In this document: piece by piece, positions 11,748 to 22,645 of the stretch
Position numbering within the stretch: the first letter of the stretch is position 1
Layout of the letters: every line of letters starts with the position of its first letter
DNA from: Lingula anatina
Taxonomy: Eukaryota; Brachiopoda; Lingulata; Lingulida; Lingulidae
Direction of reading: 5' to 3'
Assembly: GCF_001039355.2 (NCBI RefSeq)
Contig: NW_019775571.1
Location: 64,001 to 124,000, forward strand
DNA length: 60,000 nucleotides
Position numbers and translations under genes: made by a program
Notes under the pieces: generated by a model
What the model was told of the DNA's origin: nothing
The model's input: the letters and a program-made list of their open reading frames with translations, nothing else
Database searches by the model: none

Positions 11748-13278
11748 TATCAAAAATCTAGAAAGTTCCAATTATTCCAAATATTCCTACCTGTTTGAAT
11801 TTTTCTTTAAATTTTAATAACTTATTCATCAATTTTACACGGATATGCTCCTAAACCATACATATGTTGCTTTCAAGGATTTGTTTACCATTTTTTCATG
11901 CAGAGTTTTTTTTTCAAATCTATTTTAATTACATTTAGACCTCCAAAATTCCAACATATGAGCGTATGTGGAACTTCATGTCCAGCACTGAGCCCAGTGT
12001 TTTTGTGAACAGTTCCAAAGAAGGAATTGACCGTGTGATGAAGGGGAAGTATGCCTACCTCATGGAGTCCACAATGATTGAATACACTGTGCAGAGAAAC
12101 TGCAAGCTGATGCAAGTGGGAGGCCTACTTGATTCCAAGGGTTATGGAATAGGAACACCAAGAGGTGGGCCTGCTATATAATGTATTAAACAGTGTGTAG
12201 AAAAAAGTATGTAATTGTGAATGCCCATGTGTGTGCACTTGTGTGTGTGTGTTTGTATGTGTGCGTTCTTAGTGTTCCTATACCATGTATCTTGGTATAG
12301 AAACATTAATAGGTAAATTCAAATTAGGTAATTACCTCAAAACCTGGAAACAGATTATTGAATCATCATATGCTGTGTGGATAGACAAATTGTAGCTGCT
12401 TTAATTCCATGTTCTGGTTGTGACCCTTTAAATTCACAAATATTTTTCAATTGTTCCCCAGGATCCCCTTATACAGAGATTTTGTCAGAGGCCATCTTGA
12501 AACTCCAAGAGCAACAGGTCCTGCAGGTCCTGTACACAAAATGGTGGAAGGAGAAAGAGGGCGGAGGGCAGTGTGAGGAGGCACCGTCTAACAAAGCCAG
12601 TGAACTGGGAGTTATACATGTGGGTGGAGTGTTTGTAGTACTGCTGGCAGGACTGGGGCTGGCATGTCTGTTTGCTTTGGGAGAGTTCATCTACAAAGCA
12701 AGGCAAAATGCTGATGAAGACAGGGTAGGTGGAACTAGGTGGACATGTTCAAATAGTCTTTTCACCTAATGTTTCTCCCCTTTTAAATTATTTTGAAAGT
12801 ACTTCAGCTTTATATCTGTAACTCTTAATGTAACTATAAATATAAAAGCAAAAAAAAAAAAATAAATAAATAAAAAATAAATAAATAAATAAAATAAAAT
12901 AATAATAATAATAAAATCAAGAGTGAATTTGATAAAATTCTGTACAATTTAGGTACTGTTTAAACATATATTGATTGATTAAAATATTATTTTAAAGTAA
13001 TTAACTTTTGTTTTGTGCATTTTGTTTATAGTCAATCAGTTGGAAAGTTTAATTAATAATTGATATAAATAACAATCTAGCTTCATGGTTTTCAGCAATC
13101 CATATGTTCTGAGATCATAGAAGAATTGCGTTTTGCCATAAGATGTTTTGGATCTTCTAAAAAGCCTGCTGTACACAAATCCAGCCATAGGAAACATGAC
13201 AATGGCCTCATAGACAATGGGATGACAATGGTTCCCCTGACAGCCAACAATTTCCCAGGCAAGGAGTCATTTGCTTGA
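112..13278 (+). CDS. Kainate-type ionotropic glutamate receptor, 3' part (GRIK2/3-like)
   Basis: Glutamate-gated cation channel subunit of the postsynaptic or presynaptic membrane. Exons read: 112-165, 5581-5712, 6813-6845, 8298-8453, 8687-8791, 9532-9645, 9853-10065, 10388-10730, 11315-11532, 11939-12164, 12462-12724, 13096-13278; the joins keep frame and give 679 residues ending in TGA. The gene is 5'-truncated by the window edge: about 240 residues of amino-terminal domain are missing relative to vertebrate GRIK2. Seen in order: end of the amino-terminal domain (1-190); ligand-binding half S1 with YVRE, Arg284 being the expected glutamate-binding Arg; M1 (~324-345) followed by SPYEWY; pore loop with LMQQG, Gln382 at the Q/R site; M3 with SYTANLAAF (411-419); S2 with LMEST, Glu499; M4 (~586-608). 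The C-terminus PGKESFA resembles the PDZ-binding tail of GRIK2. Kainate rather than AMPA type is chosen from the pore-to-M3 segment and the tail. A FAS1 gene is nested in the 166-5580 intron on the other strand. Confidence 0.95.
754..759 (-). terminator. Candidate polyadenylation signal of the FAS1 gene
   Basis: An AATAAA hexamer on the minus strand about 157 bases past the TAG at 916. A second one lies at 704-709. No cDNA evidence is available here. Confidence 0.35.
916..4761 (-). CDS. Secreted two-FAS1-domain protein with Gly/His/Tyr-rich head and His-rich tail
   Basis: Likely extracellular matrix or adhesion protein. Exons on the minus strand, 5' to 3': 4152-4761, 3659-3933, 3317-3515, 2918-3067, 2352-2459, 916-1982; phases agree and give 802 residues. 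Start ATG sits in a strong context (CACCATGG) and is followed by a hydrophobic signal peptide (about 1-27). Residues ~28-165 are low complexity, rich in Gly, His, Tyr, Asp and Ser. FAS1 domain 1 (~175-322) shows TVFAPTD and [11 protein letters not shown]1 domain 2 (~335-480) shows [10 protein letters not shown] and [13 protein letters not shown], with a DH/GY-rich insertion near 360-375. The tail (481-802) is Thr/Ser-rich, has a run of seven His and possible amphipathic helices, and has no clear C-terminal membrane anchor. Periostin/TGFBI-type proteins share the FAS1 fold but not these flanks. The donor of exon 2 (3659) is the least certain splice site. The gene lies antisense within a kainate receptor intron. 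Confidence 0.88.
4795..4803 (-). promoter_or_regulatory. TATA-like box of the FAS1 gene
   Basis: On the minus strand the sequence CAAATATAGG lies about 35-45 bases before the ATG at 4761, close enough for a short 5' leader. The assignment rests only on position and composition. Confidence 0.3.
6813..6845 (+). other. 33-bp microexon of the kainate receptor
   Basis: Eleven codons ([11 protein letters not shown]) lie between TTCTTAACCAG and GTAGGT, phase 0 on both sides. The peptide bridges KALP of the preceding exon to [10 protein letters not shown] of the next and fills the position of vertebrate DGFMTTDAALMYDAV, so inclusion is expected. It adds an N-V-T glycosylation sequon in the extracellular domain. 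Because it is frame-neutral it could also be skipped; transcripts would tell. Confidence 0.75.
10724..10726 (+). other. Q/R-site codon of the channel pore (genomic CAG, Gln)
   Basis: In the pore loop LMQQG the first Gln is the Q/R site that sets calcium permeability in AMPA and kainate receptors. The genome encodes CAG, the codon that ADAR2 edits to Arg in mammalian GRIK1/2 and GRIA2. The exon ends five bases later and the 584-bp downstream intron shows no obvious long exon-complementary sequence, so editing is neither shown nor excluded. Confidence 0.7.
11709..11746. repeat. (TAA)n microsatellite in a receptor intron
   Basis: About 13 uninterrupted AAT/TAA units in the intron between receptor exons 11315-11532 and 11939-12164. 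A long minus-strand reading frame here with a Tyr run is just this repeat. Confidence 0.95.
12850..12915. repeat. A-rich TAAA/TAA simple repeat
   Basis: Interrupted AAAT and AAT units in the last kainate receptor intron. Confidence 0.9.
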
Positions 13279-14092
13279 TCATGGTACAGAACATGTACAT
13301 AGCAGCAAATCTATTTTCCTAGCAGAGGTTTACAAAATCATTTTAGTGCCTGGTTACAGAATGCATGCAATTTACCATGCAGCAGATGCCTTGGGGCACA
13401 GCCAGTGGCAGCCATTTTGGGTCTTGCCAATTGTGAAGCTGTTGCCCTTGTTGCCTGCAGAGCGACCAGGTGCAAAACTCCCTTGTGAGTGATGCATGTT
13501 GGTTTACATTTTGATCTATCATGTTGGCACATGATGAAAGGCATTGGTTGAACCAATTGCAAAGGACACACCATTATGAACAGCTTGATCTGCGTGAGAC
13601 ATAAACAGACATTTGTCTGGAGTTTTTGTAGATGAAAAAAGTAAGAACTGTATACATAGATATAATGTCTTCCAGATGGTGCAGTTTTATACAGTGCCTA
13701 GTCTATGCAAATATAACAGTAATACAACAAAGGAGTGTGTATGAAAATGAAAACACCCATGACAACGGAGGCCTGGTGTTTAGAAAAATAAGCAATGTTG
13801 CCACATATTTGTATATTGCTCTTTCATTCTTTGGGTAATGATTTACAGTTGTTTTGTTTTTCACTATTTTATAATCAGAATCATTTTTCTATAGAAGACA
13901 TTTAGTCACAGAGTGAAGCTTCATTTTTTTATTTTTATTTTTAATTCATTTTTGTAGTGTTGATTGCAGCACACTTATTGGTATTTTCATTTGACTAAAA
14001 ACCACTGTATATATTGACCAATAGTGTATAAATTTGGTGCAGATTTGTAAGCAGATTTGTAAAACACTTGTAGCAGAGCAAGCTATTATATA
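13279..14092. other. 3' UTR / downstream flank of the kainate receptor
   Basis: Follows the receptor TGA directly. No further exon with conserved coding content was seen. No close AATAAA was found; the first clear one is near 17316, so the 3' end is not placed. Confidence 0.4.
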
Positions 14093-14428
14093 GTCTGGAT
14101 GACTGGTGCTATATTTTGGCCAAATTGCTCAAAATGTGGAAAAAGCATGAAACTTGGCACAAATGTTCTTTGGTCTATGCTGATCATTTTCAAGGGCAGT
14201 GCCCAAAATTTCAAGGCGTTGCTTAGCAACCGTTGCTATGGAAGTGAATTTCCTTAGTAACAAGCTAATTAAACCTTTCTTGTCCAGTTTAAATGGTTTA
14301 GAAATGCTAAAAAGTATGTTTCAGGGCATCAGAACTATCACTAGACTATTTTAAGGCAATTAAAACCCAAATTAACCTTAGCCACGATTGCTAGACAGCA
14401 TATTACCCTAGCAACAAGCATTTAAAGT
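14093..14428 (+). repeat. Inverted repeat arm A (~330 bp), GTTGCTAG-rich element
   Basis: This arm pairs with 16380-16706 in inverted orientation at high but imperfect identity (estimated 85% by eye). Shared landmarks are GATGACTGGTGC, the stretch around CAAGGCGTTGCTTAGCAACC, and AGCATATTACCCTAGCAACA. Internal GTTGCTTAGCAACCGTTGCT motifs make it partly self-palindromic. It could be one arm of a large fold-back element or one of two independent SINE/MITE copies. Confidence 0.85.
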
Positions 14429-15065
14429 TGCATTAGTCTATTAAATGAAGCAGATCTATAATACTAGCTAAGAACTACACTTTTGAGCAAGATGTTCATA
14501 CTTTTAATCCAGTAAGTTGAAACAATTGGGTGATGTTTACACACATCCGATCAAAAACATTGCCAGTGCAGATACTAAGGCAGCATGTTCAAAGTTAGTA
14601 ACCAGGCATTTCCATGCTTTTATCACCTTACGACTCTTTATAAAACTTTGCAATAGTTAAGACGTTAAATTCTCCCTTGTATGTGCAATATACAGTGCAT
14701 TTTGCCCTTGCACATTGTCAGCCTCTAAATCTGCACCTACATGCACACTGGAGCAACTCTGGGCAGGTCAATAGCTTCTGGCAAATGTGTCCACAAGGGT
14801 TCACTGTTCCGCACAAGTCCAACCAGAGTGAGCACATGGTATCTGATGACATGGCACCGTAGTGCTGATTCAGATATGTTCATCTCGCAAGAATACTCTT
14901 ATATTGTTGTAGAGCAGCCTTGTTGGAAGTAAGATATGGCATCTAACAGCCTTTGGGTGTGAACAGAAAGTTTTGAACTTCATTGATTAACAAAAAGAAT
15001 TAAAATAGAACCATGCAGGTGTATTTAAGTTACTTGGTAGAGAATGGAAACTGACAAAATACAAT

Positions 15066-16345
15066 GTGAAAAAACTTTTTAGAAAAATTTTGAACAAAAT
15101 GAAAAATATCTTGGAAATATGGTCTCTGAGAAACCTTTCAATAATAGGAAAGTCAACAGTGGTTAAACCTTTAATATTTCTCATCTTACGTAGTGCATGT
15201 ACAAACTCTCCTACCAGCCCCCCCCCCCCTCAATACTTAAAAAAAAAATGCATATCATATTTAACTTTATCAGGAATGGGAAAAGACACAAAATAAAATG
15301 AGCAAGGATGGCGTCTGATTACAAAAATGGCCGGTAAAAGGTACCACAAATAAAAATTTTATCAAGGCCCTAAACTTAACATGGCTTAAAAGACTTCTTT
15401 GTGAAGAAAATAAGAGTAAGTGGAGAGCGTTTTTCTCGGCAAAATGTCAGGAATCGGTAGTAACAAAAGGTGGATTAAAAAAACTAAAAGCAACTTCTTA
15501 TCCTTTTTGGCAAAGATTATTGGGTCTTTGAGTGAAATTCAGGAAAATTTCAATTTAACACCAGATGAAATCCAATCACAACCATTATGTCAAAACTCAA
15601 AAATTGAAAGAAACTGAAAAACTATTTTCCATAAAAGATGGTGTAAAAATGTTTTTTTTTACATCAATGATATTATAAATGACATTTGAAATCCCCTCTG
15701 TCTAGAGGAACTCAACAAAATATTAACCTTAACACCAACTTTCTAGGCTAATTTAGCTTCCAAAGAGCTTACCATCTGAATGGCTATCTCTTCCCATGGA
15801 AGGAAATTACTCATAGCATTCCAAGAAATAATAGACTCAATTAAACAAGTTACCAAGCCATCCAGATATTTTTTCGCAAAAAATCTTCCAAAGCCGTATA
15901 ATATCACCAGATAAAGGTGTAGGTGAATGGCAGACATATTTTAAAAAAACCTTGAGTACTAATAATTGGGAACTAACATTTAAGAAACAGATCACAAGAA
16001 AATGAAGTTGCTCCAATTCAGAATAAACCATAGAATATTCAATACTTATGCTTATCTTATGAATTTGAGAAATTTGCAATACTGCTAGAGAAAATATTCT
16101 GTACGTTTTTTGGGATTGTCCACATGTAATAAATCTTTGGATGTGCATCATTTGCCCCGCTGAAGATAATTTAGGTGTGGTCATTGATAGATCTCCGGAG
16201 ATATTTGTATTTGGGTTTGTGCAAGCATACACTATTTATGTATCTATATTAATAACTAAGAAACATGTTAGTATATGTAGAATAGGAACAGAAAGATGGG
16301 AAGGAACTGGAGGGTATGTAAAATGCTACAGAGATATCTGTATAT
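15066..16345 (+). pseudogene. Decayed LINE, 3' end of reverse transcriptase ORF2 (L1/Tx1-like)
   Basis: A frame-shifted, stop-interrupted remnant of a non-LTR retrotransposon ORF2, past the catalytic core. Readable pieces in order are ILEIWSLRNLSIIGKSTVV (15108-15164 region), WLKRLLCEENKSKWRAFFS (15382-15440), a SEIQENFNLTPDEIQSQPL stretch (15530-15590), NNWELTFKK (15960s), and ENILYVFWDCPHVINLWM (16090-16143). The last is the typical post-RT Cys/His region motif. These match the order of motifs downstream of RT in Tx1-type L1 elements. No endonuclease or YxDD core is present, so this is a 5'-truncated dead copy. It lies between the two inverted repeat arms. Confidence 0.8.
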
Positions 16346-16379
16346 ATATTATTTAATGTGTATTATTAAATATATAATG

Positions 16380-16706
16380 TTAAATACCTGTTGCTAGGGT
16401 AATATGCTGCCTAGCAACTGTTGCAATGGTTTACTTGGGTTTTTAATGTCTTTAAATAGTATAGTGATAGTTCTGATGGCTTAAAACATTATTAAAACCC
16501 TTTTTAAATCATTTAAACTGAACAAGAAAGGTCAAATTAGCTTGTTACTAAGGTAGATCACTTCCTTAGCAACGGTTGCTAAGCAACGCCTTGAAATTTT
16601 GGGCACTACCCTTGAAAATGATCAGCATAGTCCAAAGAACATTTGTGCCAAGTTTCATGCTTTTTCCACATTTTGAGCAATTTTTGCACCAGTCATCTAG
16701 ACTAAT
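16380..16706 (-). repeat. Inverted repeat arm B (~330 bp)
   Basis: Reverse-complement partner of 14093-14428. Differences are scattered substitutions and short indels, for example at the equivalent of 14280-14320, showing the arms are old. The enclosed ~1.95 kb contains the LINE remnant. Confidence 0.85.
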
Positions 16707-18326
16707 AAAACTGAAGTTACATATTTTGCAGTTTGGTTGAATTCTGAAAGGTTCAAATATTTTCAGAAACTTATATAACTGTATATTGATACTGTACAAT
16801 AGCCATAATACATACCAATACAAAATAGGAAACTTTACTTTGTAAATGAATTTGTCCATGACTCACACAAAAAAACCAAGCATATAAGTATAACTTTGGT
16901 ATGACATAGCATTATTTTGGGAGTATAAGCTGTACAAAATACATGTAGCACATTTTTGACTGAAAAGATAATGAATTTACAGCACATTAGTAATTTTTTC
17001 TGACCTGCTGTCACTTAATGCAAAACTAAGTCTTTCTTTAATATGCTTTTCATTCTTTTAAAAAATTATTTATTTTATTAATTTTTTGTTAAATAAGAAA
17101 TGCACCAGAGAAATTTTCATCATTTTAAAAATGTTTCACCCTTGCCAATCATTGTTTCATATCATCCTTCACGCTTGCTTTAGTTTATGCAGTCATTTGT
17201 AGTTACTATATGCAAAAAGTGATTTTAATTCTACTTGCTTTCTTGCCCTGTTGTGGACTCCAGTGTATAAACACAGTCAACTACGGCAGTTGGTAGAACA
17301 CTTGGGTTTTCTTGGAATAAAGAATTTTCAAGACTATTATTATGCTCATTTTGTTTACTTTACTTCAAAAGAGAAGAAAACGAAAATAACTTGGAAATAA
17401 AAGAAAAAGAAAAGAAAATGGGCAATTAAGAGACTAAGGAAAGCAATTGAAAGTTTTTTTGTAAAGAAGCATATTTATTTTAAAAGCAAAGGTTTATGCA
17501 TGTAATGTGAAAAGGTCAAAACAAAAGAAACTAAGCTATTTAACAATTTATCAAATGAGGTACTTTTGTGAAAATATTTTTCCTCCAGATAGCGCCATAG
17601 TGCAGTCTGGTCTGTCAAAGGTTGGTAAAAACTGCTCAGATAAAAGCATGCAGTTGACCATGTTAGGATAGCCAGTGACCTACATAGTGTCGTCACTTTT
17701 GGGATGGGGTTGGGTCTGGCATTATTTTTCAAATATTTTCAGATATTTTTCCAAATTTTGAACACTTATGCACACTATGCATCGTGTCTTTTTTATTTAT
17801 TGTGCATGATGTTCCACCTATTAGATGAAGATGAGGGTTGAAAAAAAAGCCCCCACATCACCCTGACCCTTCCCCCATGAATCTAATTGAACCCAACTGG
17901 GCAAGAGATGTCACTTTTTGTTTAGTGTTGCGCGAGCCGGGAGTGGACGTGAGGCGGCCAAGATGCAAAATATATACGGATATTTTGACTCCAGCCGATA
18001 CGGTATACTTAGAAAACTTATAGATGCTAAGCATTTGATGATAACTTAATTGTGATATGTTTTTAAAAAACATTTTGATGTCTGCATGATTTAAACTACA
18101 TGTAGTTCTGGGCATTCCCATATTTTCCCCGCGTAACCTTTGCTACGTCCATTTAATTTTCATATCTTCATTGTCAATGAAAATGAAATGTTCAGTTACT
18201 CCTAATGTTAACTTTTCTTAAAGCCGTCGGTAGAAATAGCAGTGGTAGTTCAAGTTTTGCGTGAGCCGTAGCCAAGAAGGGGAAAATGCTGTGGAATGAC
18301 CTTGATTGAACACCTAGCTTTTGGTA
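16707..18326. other. Gene-poor spacer
   Basis: AT-rich sequence without recognisable exon, RNA gene or mobile element. Short open frames at 17475-17732 and 17838-18121 show no family resemblance and overlap each other on opposite strands. Confidence 0.5.
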
Positions 18327-19355
18327 GGGGAGACCGGGGCTAGTTGGCCCAGTTAGACACTTTTAGCCTTGTAGAGCCAACTAGGAATGAGTTAGAGTAA
18401 CAAAACCGGTTTTAAAGTAAGCCCCATGAACTAAGCTACGTATGCAACGTCATTATTTTTCAAATATAATGCCAGATGGCTCACAATTTGACAAAAAACG
18501 CAGTTGGCCCCAGTGTCGGGGCAAGTTGGCCCCCTATACAAAAATGAAGTAAATTTACCATGTAAACGCCTTGAATTACATTATTATACATTTTTAATTT
18601 ATTAAATTGATTTTTGAGATTCTTTGATGAATAAATAGTTCAAATGAGGCAGATTTATTGAGGTTTCCGTACGTCACGTTGTAGTCGGTCTATGTGTTGC
18701 AAGAACCAAAATATCTATCAACAGAATTTGTTTTGTTTTAATAAAGAATAAATTAATGATGGTATAAAGCAGGTTTTTAGTGAAAGAAAACGAATAATAA
18801 ATTTTCGTTTAAAAAGAAAGGAACAAATTCAGTTTTAAATCATCGAGTTTGTTTTAACCTAAGATCTAATAAACGGAGTATTAGATCTTAGTTTTAACAA
18901 TGGTCTCTAGCTCTGTTGCGCGCAAAGGTTTGTGGGTAATATGATGGTCCAACTTGCCCCGAGTCAAGGGGGCCAACTAGCCCCGGACGCACACTTTTTA
19001 TTTTAAAGGATGGCAGCCATTTATGGTGCTAGAATGAGCAACGATGATACATCTCTGTGAAACTTGAAACAATGAGCTTCAGTTTGATGCCCTATACATA
19101 TATTATATTTGATCAAAAGCCTATGAAAATAGATTTTTAAATCTCTTAAACAAAACTACTTTTAGGTGCAAAAATCGTTTATTTCGACTCACCGCTTAAG
19201 TAAAACTTTTTAACGTCCGACACTTCCTTAGCATTGTAGGCTACAGTCCCTTTACAAGAGTATGTGGCCAATTTTTTTTTACCCCGTAGTTACTTTTTCA
19301 TAAATTGACGGGGGGCCAACTTACCCCGGGGTCCAACTATAGCCCCGGTCTCCCA
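18327..19355. mobile_element. Non-autonomous TIR transposon (~1.03 kb) with GTTGGCCC subterminal repeats
   Basis: The left end GGGGAGACCGGGGCTAGTTG is the inverted match of the right end at 19331-19355, which reads CCGGTCTCCCA. TA dinucleotides flank both ends (18325-18326, 19356-19357), a possible target duplication. G/C-rich GGCCAACT/AGTTGGCC motifs recur near 18500-18535, 18948-18986 and 19310-19340, spaced through otherwise AT-rich DNA. No transposase frame is visible. Family placement is open; a Tc1/mariner-like TA target would fit. Confidence 0.75.
18859..18891. repeat. Perfect 12-bp stem hairpin inside the TIR element
   Basis: CTAAGATCTAAT, a nine-base loop and its exact reverse complement. 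It lies roughly in the middle of the 18327-19355 element. Confidence 0.85.
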
Positions 19356-20626
19356 TACCCTGTATATTGATATTTATTGAGTCGAACTCAAGACCAGTAA
19401 CAGGTTTCCATTTCCGAATTAAAGATCATAATGATACTCGTAGGTATACATGTAGCAGTATAATTTCATTTTCAATTTTGGGACGGTTTCAAAAAGTAAA
19501 TGTAAAACTTAAATATTTCTTGACAGGTTAGATCAACCTTTGAAGGCATAGGGGCAAATTGAAAGCGCAAAATACCGGTACTGTTTGAATCTGATTTTGA
19601 TCGTACTCGATACTTCTATTCATTCCTAACATGTTAACGTCAAACTGTTCATTCAAAACGTTCTGTCCAAAGACATTTTCCATATGATCTTAACGAACGC
19701 GACATCTGGACTTTTGAAGTCTTTACAAATAAAACATTTCATATTTGACCCCCCCAACCCCCTGTAAATCCGCCACTGGTTACCATTTCGGGCTCTTTAC
19801 ATAATGTGAAGACATGGTAAAAATTTAAAAAACAAATTAAAATAGAGACAGTGGTAGATTTTTGTTCTATGCACATTTATGTTTTAAAAAATTGAATATA
19901 AGTTTGAATTCATTCTATTTTATTTTTGGACACTACAGTATGTAAAATACACCTCTATATTGGGTTTGGGTGTAAAACGTTGTCTTCAGAGCAGATTCCA
20001 CCAAATAGACCATTCACGAATGTAGTGCTGTGAGAAAAGTTAATGATTTTTTTCCCAATTTTTTCCTGACATTTCTTGTGTGTTTTGCTAGAGTTAATTC
20101 TGGTGTCAACTAGCAGGCTAAGGTGTTAACTATGCATATTTTTTCAGGACCAGACACGGGTGTCGTGCAGTGTGGGGAATCACTGGCGGAGGACTGAGCG
20201 GTGCAGTGGTTTGTTTACAAACAAGAGGGGTCCACGTGATAAGAAAAGAAGCTTTTCAACAGTAAATCTTTGTGCCATTGGAAGTTATGTCAGGTCCATG
20301 GTGTTAGGAAATGTTTCATTTAATCATTTTGTTCATGCAGTTTTGCAGGCATTTCTTAGTATGGGCGTCAATGGGAAATTATTTGGTGGTTTCTGCCCTG
20401 AATTCCAAGGGCGTGATGCATAGCAATAACATTCAATAGTATGCATAATTACGATCCACAAATGAAATGGGTTGTCTTTTCATATGGTTTTTAATCAAGA
20501 TATTTCAAAATGTCTTCTGCATATTTTGATGAAATTTTCAAGACGCACAGTTATTCAGATGGGAAAGAAATTATTACAATTTCGACTGAATCTGGGTTTC
20601 CTCGTATTTTTATATTTATTATTATT
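19356..20626. other. Gene-poor spacer
   Basis: No conserved coding content. The open frame at 20160-20423 has no recognisable domain and no clear splice context. Confidence 0.45.
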
Positions 20627-20790
20627 CAGGACCGTAGCCGGGGGGTTCGGGGGGTTCGAAAGAACCGCCCCCTTTGTCAGGAAAAGGTCCATTTTGGGTA
20701 AAATTTGATCTAGGTACACATAAGTTTCATAGTAAAAGGTCCACTTTTTCAGAAAAAGAACCCCCCTTGTGATTTTGCTGGCTACGGGCC

Positions 20791-20792
<2 letters not shown>
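20627..20792. mobile_element. 166-bp MITE with CAGG(A/C)CCGTAGCC ends
   Basis: Ends CAGGACCGTAGCC (20627) and GGCTACGGGCCTG (20780-20792) are inverted near-matches. TTATTATT stands on both sides, a plausible target duplication in a TTA-rich site. Internal G- and C-rich tracts match GGGGGGTTCG / GAACCCCCC. Non-coding. Confidence 0.75.

Positions 20793-20834
<42 letters not shown>
20793..20834. repeat. (TTA)n microsatellite
   Basis: About 14 units directly next to the MITE end. It probably grew from the MITE target sequence. Confidence 0.95.
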
Positions 20835-20837
<3 letters not shown>

Positions 20838-21985
20838 TACCATTACATGATGGTCTGCATTCTAGGAGTATTCTCTAAGCATGTTATTAATTCATTTTGG
20901 ACCATGTTTAACATAAGACAACCTCGACTTATTTCCTGCTTGCCTATATTTTGGACAAGCCAATGCGTGCTTAAATCACTCTATCCCGTGTGATATATCA
21001 TTGATTAGTAACAATAGTAGCCTGTCAGTTTAACTCAAAAATTGCAAAAATAATTTTCTCATTTCAGAAATCTTCCGAGGTACAGCTCAACATGCGCCTG
21101 CTAGCAGCCTTACCTTTAGTTCACATCCAGGAACTCTACGCCTATTCAGGCATTTATTTTATGAGAATTGAATAAATATATTTGTCTGGGATTTTTTTTA
21201 TATTTTGATATGAAAAATTATGATAATGATAATGATAATAGATAGAAAAGGAGAATGAAGATATAAATATAATAACTGTTTCAGCAGTTTCAAATTCAAT
21301 CTACCGAATATAATCTGTAAATATTGCCCTTGGTATTGCTTTGACGATTTGCGTTGGTACATGAAAATATTTGAAATTGAAATGGTTTAAAAGCTTTGCA
21401 AACGTACCTTGTATTAAAAAACGATTGTATTTGAGTACTTAAAAATCTAAAGTCTGCTGCAAGGCTGTAGGCGAATCAAAAGATTTTAAAACTATAAACG
21501 CACATTTATAAAGTGTAATTACAAACCTGCTTTTTGGAGTTCAATTTTGTTTCTAAATTTTGTTCCATGTCATGATATTTTCAATGTACTTTAGAACAAA
21601 TTTGTCTATCCTCCGGAATGACATTTCCTCACTTTTAATAATGTAATTCATCGCTTTTTTATAGGACATTTTTTTTGCTACCGCCAATTTGACTATTTGA
21701 ATACTTGCATATTTAATTCTATTACAAATCTGAATAAAATTATCAAGTGAAAAAGATTTTGCCGCTTTTTAGTAAATGACATCGGAATTGGGCCGTTTTA
21801 TTTTGATGATATAGTACTGATCACATGCCTCCTAGTCCATTTTTTAAATTTTATTTATTTGTATACATTTTGCTTGGTCTATTCGAAATAATATTCTAAT
21901 CAATGCACAATTCCTTCATGTATTTGAAAACCAATTTTGAATTCCAAATAGTCCTATGCAGTAAATGCTCTTACAATATTTTATC
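20835..21985. other. Gene-poor spacer
   Basis: AT-rich, nothing recognised. Not annotated as a gene on either strand. Confidence 0.45.
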
Positions 21986-22645
21986 GTCTCACTTATCACC
22001 CCTAAAATGTAATTGATTGGCCCTACCTGTCACCCCTCAAGACGCAATGGACTCTTCCCACCTATCACCCCTTATATTTAAATGGACTCACCCCACCTGT
22101 CACCCCTTTAAATTGAATGGACTCTTCCCACCTGTCACCCCTCAAAACAAAATGGACTCTTCCCACCTGTCACCCCTTTAAANTCAAGACGCAATGGACT
22201 CTTCCCACCTATCACCCCTTATATTTAAATGGACTCACCCCACCTGTCACCCCTTTAAATTGAATGGACTCTTCCCACCTGTCACCCCTCAAAACAAAAT
22301 GGACTCTTCCCACCTGTCACCCCTTTAAATTGAATTGACTCGCCCCACCTGTCAACCCCTCAAAAACAAAATGGACTCACCCCACCGGTCACCCCTAAAA
22401 AACAAAGTGAACTCTTCCCACCTGTCACCCCTTTAAATTGAATTGACTCGCCCCACCTGTCACCCCTTAAAAACAAAATGGACTCTTCCCACCTGTCACC
22501 CCTCAAAAAAAAAATGGACTCTTCCCACCTGTCACCCCTTAATTTTGAATGGACTTGCCTCACCTGTCACCCCTCAAAAACGTATAGACTCGTCCCACCT
22601 ACCTTCCCTCAAAAACAAATGGGCTCACCCAACCTATCACGTTCC
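21986..22645. repeat. Minisatellite, ~35-bp unit
   Basis: About 18 imperfect copies of a unit with core CACCTGTCACCCCT followed by an A-rich tract and ATGGACTCTTCC. Variants differ at the A-rich tail (TTTAAATTG, CAAAACAA, TATATTTAA). The unit is not a multiple of three and there is no lasting frame, so it is not a protein repeat. Copies diverge toward the right end, the usual pattern of array edges. The single N at 22183 lies inside the array. Confidence 0.93.
22183..22183. other. Single-N join with 146-bp overlap on both sides
   Basis: Bases 22037-22182 are repeated, by eye identically, at 22184-22329. This is what two contigs with unmerged overlapping ends would give. Confidence 0.8.

Noticed and set aside
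11292-11771. 159-codon minus-strand frame
   Set aside because: It is antisense to the receptor M3 exon and runs through the (TAA)n repeat.
18240-18300. tRNA-like or other structured RNA gene
   Set aside because: No acceptor stem or A/B box pattern could be made out.
21986-22645. CRISPR-like regular repeats
   Set aside because: Units are adjacent with no unique spacers and the DNA is eukaryotic; it is a minisatellite.
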